Positions 12,901-22,800 of a DNA stretch of 64,000 nucleotides are shown piece by piece. Each line of letters starts with the position of its first letter. The stretch's first letter is position 1. This DNA is from Sorghum bicolor. Its lineage: Eukaryota; Streptophyta; Magnoliopsida; Poales; Poaceae. The stretch is from contig NC_012873.2 of assembly GCF_000003195.3 (NCBI RefSeq), positions 24,587,317 to 24,651,316 on the forward strand, written 5' to 3'. The position numbers and the translations under genes were made by a program. The notes under the pieces are model-generated. The model ran no database searches and was not told where the DNA came from. It saw only the letters and a list, made by a program, of their open reading frames with translations.

Positions 12901-13979
12901 GGGGGTGCAACCGGTGGCGGAGCTCAAGGCGGAGTCGCTGGGGTGCTCAAATCGCGTGGAAAGGCAACGGAGAGGACGAATTTTGGCGGCGGATGGTGGT
13001 GGTCGGCGGTGAGGTTCAAAGGAAGAAAAAGAAAAACTCCGGCCGTCCGAGGCTTTATCCAAGCGGCGGAACAGGGGATGTGGATGAGGCCGTCCGCGCG
13101 AAGCACAGCAGCAAGCAGCTGCGTGGCCAGCTGCGTGGCGTCGCGCACGGAGGCGGCTCTGCCGCGGCGGCAGAGCACCCCCCCTGCCAAACACTGTAGC
13201 AGGCCACATCCATTCAGTTTGTCTTTTTGCGAAATCCGACCAAAATTTGAACTAAAGTCAAATTTCCACCAAAACAAAAGTTGTGCCAAATTTTGTAAGC
13301 TACAAATCATATTTAGGTGTCCCAAGCTGATTCTCAATGGAAAAAGGTTAATTTTGCCAGACAGTTTGAAAATCAAACTCAATTCAAAGGAAATTCAAAT
13401 TTTTGAATTGGGGCAAATCATGATTTCCAAAATTACTTTTGATTTGGCATAACAACTTGAAAAACTCCCAACATGAAAGTTGCTCAAATTTTTGTGTTCC
13501 ACAACTTTCATGTTGACCACTTTTCAAAATTCCAAATGGATTTTGAATTGGGGGTTTAAGTTAGAAAAGGGGACACTTTTCGGAAATCTGTATTTTCAAA
13601 ATTACTTTGAATCTTGTATTGAAACTTCAAAAACTCAAAACACCAAAGTTGTACATCTTGCCAAGAGCTACAACTTTGATTTTGAACTCAACCTCAAATT
13701 TTGCTTAGTTTTTGACTTATGCAAAAGGGGGCAAATCTAGGATCCAGAAATCAGGGTTTTTCCCCCCCTTAGCTTTTCGGAAAAAATTTCCACCCTAGGG
13801 TTTTAGCAACCACACAAGCATCAACATCCCACATAAACACACTCTACCTCCCTAAGCTCAAGCAATAAAAATAAACTTGTTTTAAGTTGATGCATACTAA
13901 TGTGCTTTAACAATTATGCTTTGCAATGCTTATGATGACATGATCCGTTTTTAGTAACCGTAACATCGGGGATGTTACA
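9920..13979 (-). mobile_element. Solo LTR 2, Tekay/Del-type family, minus orientation
   Basis: A 4060-bp solitary LTR. Read on the minus strand it begins TGTAACATCCCCGATGTTAC and ends TTCTGCCACA, matching the 4116-bp LTRs of the full element at 19895-34158 along its whole length with scattered differences and small indels. GACAT duplications flank it. It sits inside solo LTR 1 in the opposite orientation. It includes the same 25-bp GC-rich perfect palindrome (12484-12508) as the full element's LTRs. No internal sequence remains. Confidence 0.92.
12484..12508. repeat. 25-bp perfect GC-rich palindrome in solo LTR 2
   Basis: Two 12-base arms, CTGACGGGCGGG and its reverse complement, around a single A. 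It is identical to the copies at 21360-21384 and 31508-31532. Confidence 0.9.
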
Positions 13980-13984
13980 GACAT
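13980..13984. repeat. Target-site duplication GACAT, right of solo LTR 2
   Basis: Matches 9915-9919. Confidence 0.9.
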
Positions 13985-14314
13985 GAACTCACCCTTGCTA
14001 TTCCCCCCCCCCCACACCCCCAGTGTGTAGTAAAGTGCGGCTCAGAAGAAGGGTAAAGATGTTATGGAGTTTTCTAGAATCTTATGAGAAGTGCTTGGCG
14101 TACGGAGCCCCCAGTCAACCATCCCTGAGAAGAATGGAGCCTAAGAAGTTTAGCTACTGTTTTTGTGTACTATGATGTTTGTAAGTGTTAACATAAATAT
14201 GTTTTCCGCTATATATAACATTGTTTCTGATATTTCTATTCCTTGTTGTATGTGTGGACTTCCTGGGCACACATATGACGACTCTGGTCCTATTTTAATT
14301 GCCAAGGTGTGACA

Positions 14315-14319
14315 GAAAT
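14315..14319. repeat. Target-site duplication GAAAT, right of solo LTR 1
   Basis: Matches 6307-6311. The duplicated bases belong to E1 gag. Confidence 0.85.
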
Positions 14320-14485
14320 TATGCAAGTGCATCTTCATGTGCCTTTACACTGAATTCTGTAGCTTGCACCAAATTGATGAGGCTTGACTTGAGCTCGAAC
14401 TCAGGTACTTCTTCTTCTACTGCAAATCTTGGACCAGCTGGAATGTTCTTGGAGCAGAGAATTCATGTAGGGTCTTCTGTGCCAT
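14315..14485 (-). pseudogene. E1 gag, 5' portion
   Basis: The minus-strand ATG at 14485 opens with MAQKTLHEFSAPRT, the usual start of Athila-like Gag (KTLREFSAP consensus, from family knowledge). After a stop and a frameshift the second frame gives FELKSSLINLVQATEF and HEDALAH, which continues into the capsid core beyond the solo LTR (at 6311). The gene is therefore broken both by an early frame error and by the 8-kb nested insertion. Confidence 0.7.
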
Positions 14486-14773
14486 AGCTTCAGCAATTGG
14501 TAGCTAGCTTCTTCTTCCTTTCTTGATTGCTTTGGTTCTGATGATGAAGAGTTGAATGTACCCAAAGTCAATCTTGATATACCCTGTATGAAAATGCAAA
14601 CATAGAAAAACAACAGGGTGAATCTGCCAAAGCAGAGGTGCCTTGTTATGATTTCTCACTTAGTAGCTGTTTTTATGCAATTATTTCTCTATAGTCTAGT
14701 CTAATATTTTATGTGAATAACCTTGACTGAATTCCTGACTTTCCTTACCGTTTCTATGTGTCTCCCTTCTACT
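14486..14773 (-). other. E1 5' leader
   Basis: Untranslated sequence between PBS and gag start on the minus strand. No ORF or structured element was recognised. Confidence 0.5.
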
Positions 14774-14790
14774 CCCCGGCAACGGCGCCA
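14774..14790 (-). other. E1 primer binding site
   Basis: On the minus strand it reads TGGCGCCGTTGCCGGGG, the primer-binding sequence typical of Athila/Tat elements (commonly assigned to a tRNA-Asp-type primer). Eight bases (AGCATTTC on the minus strand) separate it from the LTR, the same spacer as in the A-B-C complex. Confidence 0.85.
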
Positions 14791-14798
14791 GAAATGCT

Positions 14799-16316
14799 TG
14801 TTGACACTAGCTAACACCACTTAGATACTAGGTTGTCATCCCCAGCATGGTGCCAGAGTGAACAAAGGTATTTATAAATATGGAGGCTCTCTAGAAAATA
14901 ATCTATTCTATCTGCAAGCGCACAGATAAAACACCTGATTGTAGCCTTTCACTAGGATAAGTATTCCAGGTATCGTTCTTTATAATTTTGCTCAGGAGAA
15001 AAAGGATTAAATGAAGATAAGGATAAATCTATCAAGGCATAGACTAGAGATAAACTTGCAAGAACATGATTACTAATGAGGAACTCGTCACACAGTCACT
15101 TACTTTGGCAGGGCGTAAACCATGAAGATAATGATTGAGAATTATAGGTTCATGGGTAAATAACACAGCGATTAGAAAATAGACTACTCCTCATATATGT
15201 AAGGTGATGTCGGATTAGCTAGAGAATGGATTCAAAGTTATCTACTATCTACTATGTCACAATCTACTCTAGTTATATACAAGATCATATATAGCATAAA
15301 AGACTCTTCATTCGTGTATAAAGACCATTGGTAAAGTAAATCAGAGCATCACAAGACTTACTCCGCAATACAAATTCTGCCTGTCCTATCAATGGAGGGT
15401 GGACTATATAAGAATCAACGAAGCTGTCACTATCGCGAACTACCACATGACCCGGCCAATAGGATACATTTGCAGGTAAATAACATCTGAGCACCATGCC
15501 CACATGTGATCTACCACTTAAGTCCCATGCGTCAAGAGCTAAGCGCTTTGCAAACTTATACATAAACTCATTATCAATCATAACTATATCAAATATAGAA
15601 CTAGAGCAAACTAAGAGCATAATAAATAGAGACATAATGCAATTAGAAGAAAGTAATAGAGAAAGATATGAAATAATACCAATCTTTATTACCGAAGATC
15701 CGAATCCAGAGCGTAGTGCTCTGCTTCTCTAATAGCTATCTAATCAATCCTCTAAACTTTAAGGATTAGGGAGTAGCTAATTCTAATTCTCTATGGGAGA
15801 GAAGTCCTAAAACCCTAACTTTGATGGCTACCACTGATAATGATTTCTCCTCTTCTCTTCTCTCCCCTAGGGGTGGAGAAGCCTTGATTATATAATCCTT
15901 CCAAGTGAATTTAGGCCGTCGGATCAAACCGACATTGATCACACGGTTTTCCTTGATTCTTTAGATCTGTGGAGCGTAATCTGCAAGACAGGTACTGATT
16001 GGACTCCAACTCAGGACGGGCGCCCAAGGGCGGAGGGCTGACGCCCTGCCCCCAAGCCCGATCGTCTGCCCGTTCGTTCCCGTGGCTTCTGGACTCTTCT
16101 AGATTGAGGAAAATTGCACGACATGTAATTATCTCGTTGTAAACATGACATGTGGGCCTTCTCTCCATATTTTCTGATAACCCCCTGCAGAAATAGATAA
16201 ACACCAAAGCTCGTGGAATTCTGTCAGATAAAACCCTAACTCTAGATGTTTGGTGCATATTGATCCTTTTCCATGTTTAGTTGATGGTTAAATTTAGTAC
16301 TTAAGGACCGTCAACA
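14799..16316 (-). repeat. E1 Athila-like element, 5' LTR (complete)
   Basis: A 1518-bp LTR with inverted ends TGTTGA and TCAACA. The right 614 bp align with window positions 1-614. It shares long blocks (CCGTCGGATCAAACCGAC, the CTTAAGGACCGTCAACA end) with LTRs A-C, in particular with LTR B. The flanking right duplication is probably GGTAG (16317-16321), but its partner is outside the window. Confidence 0.92.
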
Positions 16317-16473
16317 GGTAGCTCTCCCCCTCTGGCGCCCTCCAACCGCTGAGCTCTTGGTTGTGTAGCAGTCCCATTCCGACGAGGACGTTGAGCGACC
16401 TCATGCTGCTCTAGTACTTTTTCCATTCCTTGGCCATCAACTCGGCCCTTTTCTTCGAGTCGCTCTTCGCCAT
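16317..16473 (-). pseudogene. Z-left antisense gene, 5' fragment
   Basis: The minus-strand ATG at 16473 begins MAKSDSKKRAELMAKEW, nearly identical to the start of the fuller copy at 49017 (MAKSDSKKRAEMMAKEW). An in-frame stop follows after KKY. The fragment ends at 16317, where E1 inserted; the rest is outside the window. It runs opposite to the Z-left LTR, so it is an antisense gene. Confidence 0.7.
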
Positions 16474-16900
16474 TGATGTCGCAGGGAGAAATTTGAACAT
16501 GATGTCGAGGATGGCAGTGGAAGGAGGCAGCAATGGCAAGGGCAAGAGGTTTGTAAGCACAAGCAGTATGGATGCCGCATCGAGCTTTTTATAACAGCGG
16601 CTCCACCTCTACCACTTCCCGTGTTATGGGGAAGTGGGCGGATCTCACGGCGTCCGCGGCGCTTCGGTTCTCAATATTTATCACAGTTAATATGGTGGCT
16701 TTTCTGCATAATTGATGGTTTCCTTTTCTTGGACCGCGCAAAGAGCGGCTGCACAGTTATCGGGCGTACCTTTTTATGCAATAGCCTGACAATGTGCCAG
16801 GATGCTCCATCACATTGCGCATTAATACAGCTATATGCTTTTTTCAAAATAGAAGCGGGTCTGTTGGTGGAACGGACATGGCATACTTGTTGACTGCATC
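16474..16900 (-). promoter_or_regulatory. Putative promoter region of the Z-left antisense gene
   Basis: On the minus strand a TATA-like GTTATAAAAAGC (about 16584-16595) lies about 115 bp upstream of the ATG. The corresponding GTTATAAAGGGC lies about 130 bp upstream of the ATG in the second copy. The stretch between this and the palindromic repeats is otherwise unremarkable. Confidence 0.45.
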
Positions 16901-17255
16901 GACCACCGAGCATGACATGCTCGGAGACTGGTCGACCAATTTTTTCATTTTGACTTTTCGATTGACTGTACCGACCACCGAGCATGACATGCTCGGGGAC
17001 TGGTCGACCAGTCTTTTCATTTTGACATTTCGATTGACTGCACCGACCACCGAGCATGACATGCTCGGGGTCTGGTCGACCAGTCCGCTAAATTGACATC
17101 TTGATCGATTATACCGACCACCGAGCGTCGTGCGCTCGGGGACTGGTCGACCAGCTCGCCCATTTGAGAATCTGGGGACTGTATCGACCACCGAGCATGA
17201 TACGCTCGGGGACTGGTCGACCAGTCTGCTCCATCACAGACGAGCGTGATATGCT
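16901..17255. repeat. Palindromic tandem repeat array in Z-left (5 units of 70-72 bp)
   Basis: Units start near 16901, 16973, 17045, 17116 and 17186. Each begins GACCACCGAGC and contains two short palindromes: GAGCATGACATGCTC (or variants) and CTGGTCGACCAG. The array lies in the 3' region before the LTR in element sense, and upstream of the antisense gene. Tat-lineage elements are known to have variable tandem repeats in this position. Confidence 0.9.
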
Positions 17256-17756
17256 TGGGGTCTGGTAAATTCAATTGCATAACTTACAGCTCTGTAATTT
17301 TAAATTTTTAGACCTTGCTACAAGGCTCATACTTTGCCTTCCAGCAAGCTCGGGGACTACATCGGTACGATGCATCTAGCGATGCATGTTAGTATCATAA
17401 ATTTTAAAATGATTTTTTCTCTTTAGACCCTGGCACCACGTGCCTACGTCACCTACTACCAGGCTCGGGGACTAAGTGGGCACACTTCACCTTGCGGTGA
17501 ACATGCTTGCTTTTTGAAAATCGGTACTTTTCAGAAAAGTAAAGTGGGCACACTTCACTAGGAAAGAAATCTTTTTTCTCAAGAGCACCATGGATTCTTC
17601 AAACAACCTGCTTCCTCGATGATTGATGTTGGTCAACTGGTTTTTAAGATGATCGAAATACCGTTGCAACTGCTTGGGCGATTTTCCTGCGTATTGAAGA
17701 CGTCGTGTCTCATTGGTCGAAGAAGCTCAAGACGGTGTGTTACATCATAATACATG
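17256..17756 (+). other. Z-left 3' internal region
   Basis: Non-coding. It matches Z-right (37188-37426 joined to 48112-48350) in reverse, including several GCTCGGGGACT phrases. No ORF of note. Confidence 0.7.
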
Positions 17757-17772
17757 GTGCTCGGGGACTAGC
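17757..17772 (+). promoter_or_regulatory. Z-left polypurine-type tract
   Basis: GTGCTCGGGGACTAGC immediately precedes the TGTGGGGG LTR start and is conserved in the Z-right copy. It is the likely plus-strand priming site, though only moderately purine-rich. Confidence 0.5.
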
Positions 17773-18235
17773 TGTGGGGGTATAAACCCCTATACCCTTA
17801 CGACTAGACTTAGGCCAGGAGGCTTGGCCCAGCACGAGACAGTTTGGGGCTTGATCCAACTAATCTAAGTCTCACGCAAGGAAACAAGCCGTGGAGATCA
17901 AGCCAGATTCTAGTCGGTTAGAATAGGAATTGATAGCGTGTTATCTATGGCGATTGTAACCGACTAGGATTAGTTTCCAGATCTGTAACCCTGCCCTCTG
18001 GACTATATAAAGAGAGGCAAAGGACCCCCCCTAGGACCCATCATATCAACTCAGCACAATCCAATACAATCAGACGCATGACGTAGGTATTACGCCCACA
18101 CGGCAGCCGAACCTCGATAAAAAACCTTGTCCGTGTCTTGCGTCACCATCAAGTTCATAGCTTGCACACCGTCTACCGATAAACTACTACCTTGGGTATA
18201 CCTCAAGGTAGACTGCCGACTAGCTTTCGTTGACA
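17773..18235 (+). repeat. Z-left 3' LTR (Tat lineage), 463 bp
   Basis: It begins TGTGGGGGTATAAACCCC and ends TTCGTTGACA. The inverted copy at 36723-37187 is 465 bp. A TATA box (TATATAAAG, 18004-18012) fixes the orientation as plus. It is followed directly by the CACTA fragment; the likely target duplication GGTAC (18236-18240) has no partner in the window. Confidence 0.85.
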
Positions 18236-18840
18236 GGTACCAACCTCTTGGAGAGTTGGTCATAGACCCAAAACACGAACACGTCATCTTGGCTCCTTTG
18301 CCCCACACACAGCAGCATACACATCCCGTTCTTGAATTGTTCTATCCTTCAACTCTGGTTGAGCTTCAACAATGGCTTTAAGCTCATCCTATAGAATATA
18401 AATAAGTAAAGTGTAGGCAACAGAACCATGTTTCTTTTTGTGGGAAACTTACAATCGTTCCTAATGCCTCCCTTAAAGGTACTCCATTTTTTTGTATGTG
18501 TGCTGATGTACACTTCATCACTTTGAGGGGTGCATCCAAGTGCTTTACCCTACAAGTTGTGTAACTATTTACCAATGAAAATGCCCCAAAATAAAGTAGA
18601 AGTCATAGATAAATTATAGAACTAAGTCAATGCATTACTGTAGCTACTAAAAATACACGATAAGAGAACTCATAGAACTATGGAGCAAAAGCACATATTA
18701 TATATAAAAATAGACTACAAGATAGGATTTTGTACCACATTATAACTACGACAAGCGTGCCTAATGCTTCCAGATGTATGATGAACCTTCAACTTCGCAC
18801 GATTTGTGTCGAGGATGCCAATAAGGGGTATCCCATCTAG
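18236..18840 (-). pseudogene. CACTA/En-Spm-type transposase gene fragment
   Basis: On the minus strand there are pieces of a spliced gene: an exon-like segment near 18835-18740 reading NRAKLKVHHTSGSIRHA, then a segment around 18565-18452 (KNGVPLREALGTIV) ending at a GTAAGT-like donor, and after an intron-like AT-rich stretch AIVEAQPELKDRTIQERDVY and AAVCGAKEPR. These resemble the Transposase_24-type domain of plant CACTA elements (by eye). Stops follow KEPR. The left end is cut by Z-left at 18235, and the right end merges into the RIRE2-like LTR. No terminal inverted repeats are seen. Confidence 0.45.
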
Positions 18841-18884
18841 CGCTCAGAATATAAGGATTCACAAACAATTCGAGGCTCCAGCTC

Positions 18885-19840
18885 GACGCTATGACATAAA
18901 TACGTGATCGCCAGGGCACGGTGTCGACCATAGCCCCAAATATGGAAACAGGGTTGAGCGAATCGGTAAGGGCTCGATGGCCAGCGATCGTCGAATACGG
19001 AAATAGCGTCAAGCGAAACGGCGAGCCTCGAGCGCAAGAGCGCTCCTCGCCGTCAGTCACGAGTACGGGAGCCAGAGCATTTAATGCGGCTGCCATGCTC
19101 CTACCTAACCTGACAGTCATGAGAAGCATGATAGGGGAACAAGCACCTGTCAAATCCACGCTTTTCCCAGCTTTATCCCTGAGATTGGATAAAAGTACAG
19201 ACCTGTACAGTATGGTAGGCGTAATATCCCATCGTGACACCCCTCGAGACGCTCGAAGTCAGCGCTCTTGAGCTTCTTCCCCAGGAAGGATCGAGCGACG
19301 GAAGTCAGCGCTTCAACCACCCTAGATGTGACTACTGCCACGACGTATAAGCGTGCTCGCGCCCATGCCAATACCAGACGATATACAGGGAGTTAGGCTC
19401 AGGGAACACTCGCACCATCATCACCAAAGTACCCCGTGACAAGACAGCTCGAGGCCACGCTCGTACGGAGGCCTCGAGTGGGTTAGCGCCATAGCCCTAT
19501 CGAGGCCTATCCAAACGCCTATACTCTATAACCTAGGCCTCCCCTTGAAACAATAAAAGGGGACACTGGGAGAAACATCTAAGGGATATATAGAACACAA
19601 TTCTCACACACCACCATCGGCTAGGACTTAGAACTCTTGGCCACATCCACTTGTATTCACCCTTATACAAGCACTTAGGTGCAAGATAATACAAAGTCCC
19701 CCCCCCCCCGCTGGACGTAGGGCCTTCTCTTGCCCGAACCAAGATAAATCTTTGTGCCACTCTTGTATCACCATCCAGAAAAGGGAGCACGCACACAAAT
19801 TCACTTATTGGTGCCACCCCCCGTGGTTAAAACACCAACA
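18885..19840 (+). repeat. RIRE2-like (Tat) 5' LTR, left boundary uncertain
   Basis: The right end is AACACCAACA, immediately before a PBS. It contains GCATTTAATGCGGCTGCCATG and a TATA-like AATAAAAGGGG (19548-19558). The partner LTR is not in the window, so the left boundary is a guess based on where CACTA-like coding sequence stops. Confidence 0.55.
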
Positions 19841-19841
19841 A

Positions 19842-19860
19842 TTGGAGCGCCAGGTAGGGG
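19842..19860 (+). other. RIRE2-like primer binding site
   Basis: TTGGAGCGCCAGGTAGGGG follows the LTR end by one base. It is close to the TTGGCGCGCCAGGTAGGGG primer site of RIRE2-type elements (family knowledge). Confidence 0.7.
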
Positions 19861-19889
19861 TCCTGCATGTTACCACCAATTTCCCATCT

Positions 19890-19894
19890 CTTTC
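19890..19894. repeat. Target-site duplication CTTTC, left of Tekay-type element
   Basis: Matches 34159-34163 exactly. Confidence 0.95.
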
Positions 19895-22800
19895 TGTAAC
19901 ATCCTCGATGTTACGGTTACTAAAAACGGATCATGTCATCATGAGCATTGCAAAGCATATTTGTTAAGCACATTAGTATGCATCAACTTAAAACAAGTTT
20001 ACTTTGATTACTTGAGCTTAGGGAAGTAAAGTGTGCTTGTGTGGTTGCTAAAAACCCTAAGGTGGAAATTTTCCGAAAAGCTAAGGGGGGGAAAACCCTG
20101 ATTTCTGGATCCTAGATTTGTCCCCTTTTGCTTAAGTCAAAAACTAAGCAAAATTTGAGGTTGATTTCAAAAGCAAAGTTGTAGCTCTGGGCAAGATGTA
20201 CAACTTTGGTGTTTTGAGTTTTTGAAGTTTCAATACAAAATTCAAAGTAATTTTGAAAATACAGATTTCCAGAAAGTGTCCCCTTTTCCAACTTAAAACC
20301 CCAATTCAAAATCCATTTGGAATTTTGAAAAGTGGTCAACATGAAAGTTGTAGAGCACAAAAAGTTGAGCAACTTTCATGTTGGGAGTTTTTCAAGTTGT
20401 TATGCAAAATCAAAAGTAATTTTAGAAATCCTGATTTGCCCCCATTTCAAAAATTTGGAATTTCTTTGATTTGAGTCTGATTTTCAAACTGTCTGGCAAA
20501 ATTAACCTATTTCCAGTGAGAATCAGCTTGGGACACCCAAATACGATTTGTAGCTTACAAATTTTGGCACAATTTTTGTTTTGGTGGAATTTGGACTTTA
20601 GTTCAAATTTTGGCTGATTTTCACAAGGGGACAAATGAGAGGAGATAAGGGAGAGCTACAGTGATCCAAGGGGATCACGAGCTCGTCCACCCCGGTTGCA
20701 GGGCGGGCAGGCGCCGCTCTCGCGCGCGCTGCCACGCACCGGCCACGCAGCTGCTTGGCCGCGCAGAGCCGCCGTGAAGTGGACACGACCCCGGCGTACT
20801 CATCCCCTCTCCTCGATGTTTCCCCTGAGCGGCCGCTTTATTTTCTTCCCCTCACCCAACTCCGGCGACCCCTCTGCGCCTTCAATTTTCGCCTCGGTTG
20901 ATCCCTTCCCATCTTCCCCGAGCACTCTACCAGCTTCGCCTAGTTCTCCGCTATCCGTTGCGCCCCCGAGCGCAAGCTCTACCTTTCTACAACTCCGCAC
21001 CGAACCGTTCTTCCCCAAACCCGGCCGGAGCTCCGCCGCGAGCGCCTCACCGTGGGCAGCGTCACCCAGAGCTTCTCCGCCACTGTTTCTTGCTCCTTTG
21101 GGATCGCGGTGAGCTACTGATGCTCTTGCGCTGCTCAGTTAGCATTCTACTCAAGTGTGGTGATCGGTGTTCGTCTGGCCGAGGCGGCCGTCCGCCGCGT
21201 CCGTGGCCGGGGCAGCTAGAGTAGGAGAGAGCAGGGGTAAAGGAGCTCTACGGGTGCGCAAGGATCTGGAGAAACTAGCGCACCTCACCGCGGGAGCCGG
21301 GGTCTCACCGGTGTTGCGGTGGAGTTCGCCGGAGCGGTGGCGCGAGGTAGGAGGCGAAGCTGACGGGCGGGACCCGCCCGTCAGTGTCTGCGTGAGGAGA
21401 GGGGGCAGCACGCGCCGTCCGCGCGGGAGCGCCCCCGGGCCGATTTGGCCGTGTCCAAGCGGGCCGTCTGCGCGGCGCGTGAGCAGGCCGAGCGCGCGTG
21501 GGCCGGCTTGCGGGCCAAGTTCCAGGCCGCCCGCCGCGCGAAAAATCTTTTCCTTTTTCCTTTTATGCAAATTTTTGCAGATTGTTTGAATTTGTGTAAT
21601 AATTCGTGTGTTAATCCAAAAATCATGGAAATTTTTGTGTAGATTCTCTGAAATAAGTAGAACCCAAGAAAAATACTAAGTTCTGTTTTCTGGTAGTTTA
21701 CATGTCTGTAAAAATTTGCCCTTTTAATTAGCAAATAAAACTTGTATGATTTTTAATAATTTATTTGTATGTCCAAAAATCACCAAAAATTGTGGGGAGC
21801 CTCTGAATATTATTCCCTGGCTCCACACAAAATTTGGTGGCATTTGGATATTGTTAGATTAGAATACTAATAAACCCTTATTTAGTACTTAAATAATAAT
21901 CCCAAAACCATTAAACAATAATTAATTAAGTTCTCATGATTAGGGTTGAGTGATTTTGGGATTGTGTGATCACCTGAGGTCATTAACCCTAATGACCTCT
22001 GGCAGTTAATTATTGTTTAGCCTTAATGCTCAATTACTGTCATTAGTAATTAATTAAGAATTAATTAAGGTAAATAGGTTTAATAATTACTTAATTTAAG
22101 ATAATTACGAATTAAGTAAAGTCTTAGTTTACAGATGCAACCTCTTGGGTAAAAACATTAAGTTATTAAACAACTTTGTTTATTGATTATTCTGTATTGC
22201 GTTAAAAAGGCAAATCGTACTTAATTCGGTCCATCTTGCATAATTGCCATACGCATATCATAAGCATTCATCATTTTGCGTATAGTGTCCGTGACCGAAG
22301 GAGCGCCCGTTGAACCGAACCCCGAGGTCGGTGCTCCGTTCGAGGAAGTCGGATCCGAGACTTGGGAAGTCTCCGAGGGTCCCTCTCTGCCCTGCAACCA
22401 AGGCAAGCCCCGGATGCATTAACCCCTCCTTGGATGTTTTAAATCTTTTGTCACTTATGAATTGAAAATGCTGCATTAGATAGTTGAGAATTGGGTTCAC
22501 CTACTTGCTGCACTTACTACCTTGATATCTATATCCTGTCCTTGACACCTGTTTTATTTTAAAAACTGCGTAGCGATGCTTAGCCCTGCTACTAGATAGG
22601 TTTTTAAACAAGAAGTTTGAAGGGTTGTTGTGGGATACACTTATGGTCAATGATGTTCAATTTGAGACCGGTCGGTGGACTTGCTTTAAGAATGGAGTCT
22701 TAAAGTAGTGTCTCCGACTGTGTCGATTAAGGACCGTTCCGTTGATGGCCTGCTGGGTTGAGAATTTATAGTACTAGCCACTTGCCTTCGGTAAGCCTGG

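Larger units (their letters stand above)
6312..14314 (+). mobile_element. Solo LTR 1 (long-LTR Ty3/gypsy family), interrupted by solo LTR 2
   Basis: A solitary LTR with ends TATAACACTCC (the expected TG start mutated to TA) and GTGTGACA, flanked by GAAAT duplications. Without the nested LTR and its 5-bp duplication it is about 3.94 kb. It has an AT-rich start, a GC-rich centre (about 6830-7770) and an AT-rich remainder, the same layout as the other two 4-kb LTR families here. No internal region, PBS or coding sequence remains, so it arose by LTR-LTR recombination. ORFs in the GC-rich centre have no recognisable domains. The family is probably chromovirus (Tekay/Del type), judged from length, the TGTAACA-like start and layout (inference). 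Confidence 0.8.

Noticed and set aside
14003..14013. Poly-C runs here, at about 19699-19708 and at 60053-60062
   Set aside because: Simple homopolymers; possible sequencing uncertainty, no regulatory claim is supportable.
20696..21589. ORFs of 108-140 codons repeated at 30817-31737
   Set aside because: They are duplicated only because the LTR is duplicated; overlapping open frames on both strands in GC-rich sequence, without motifs.
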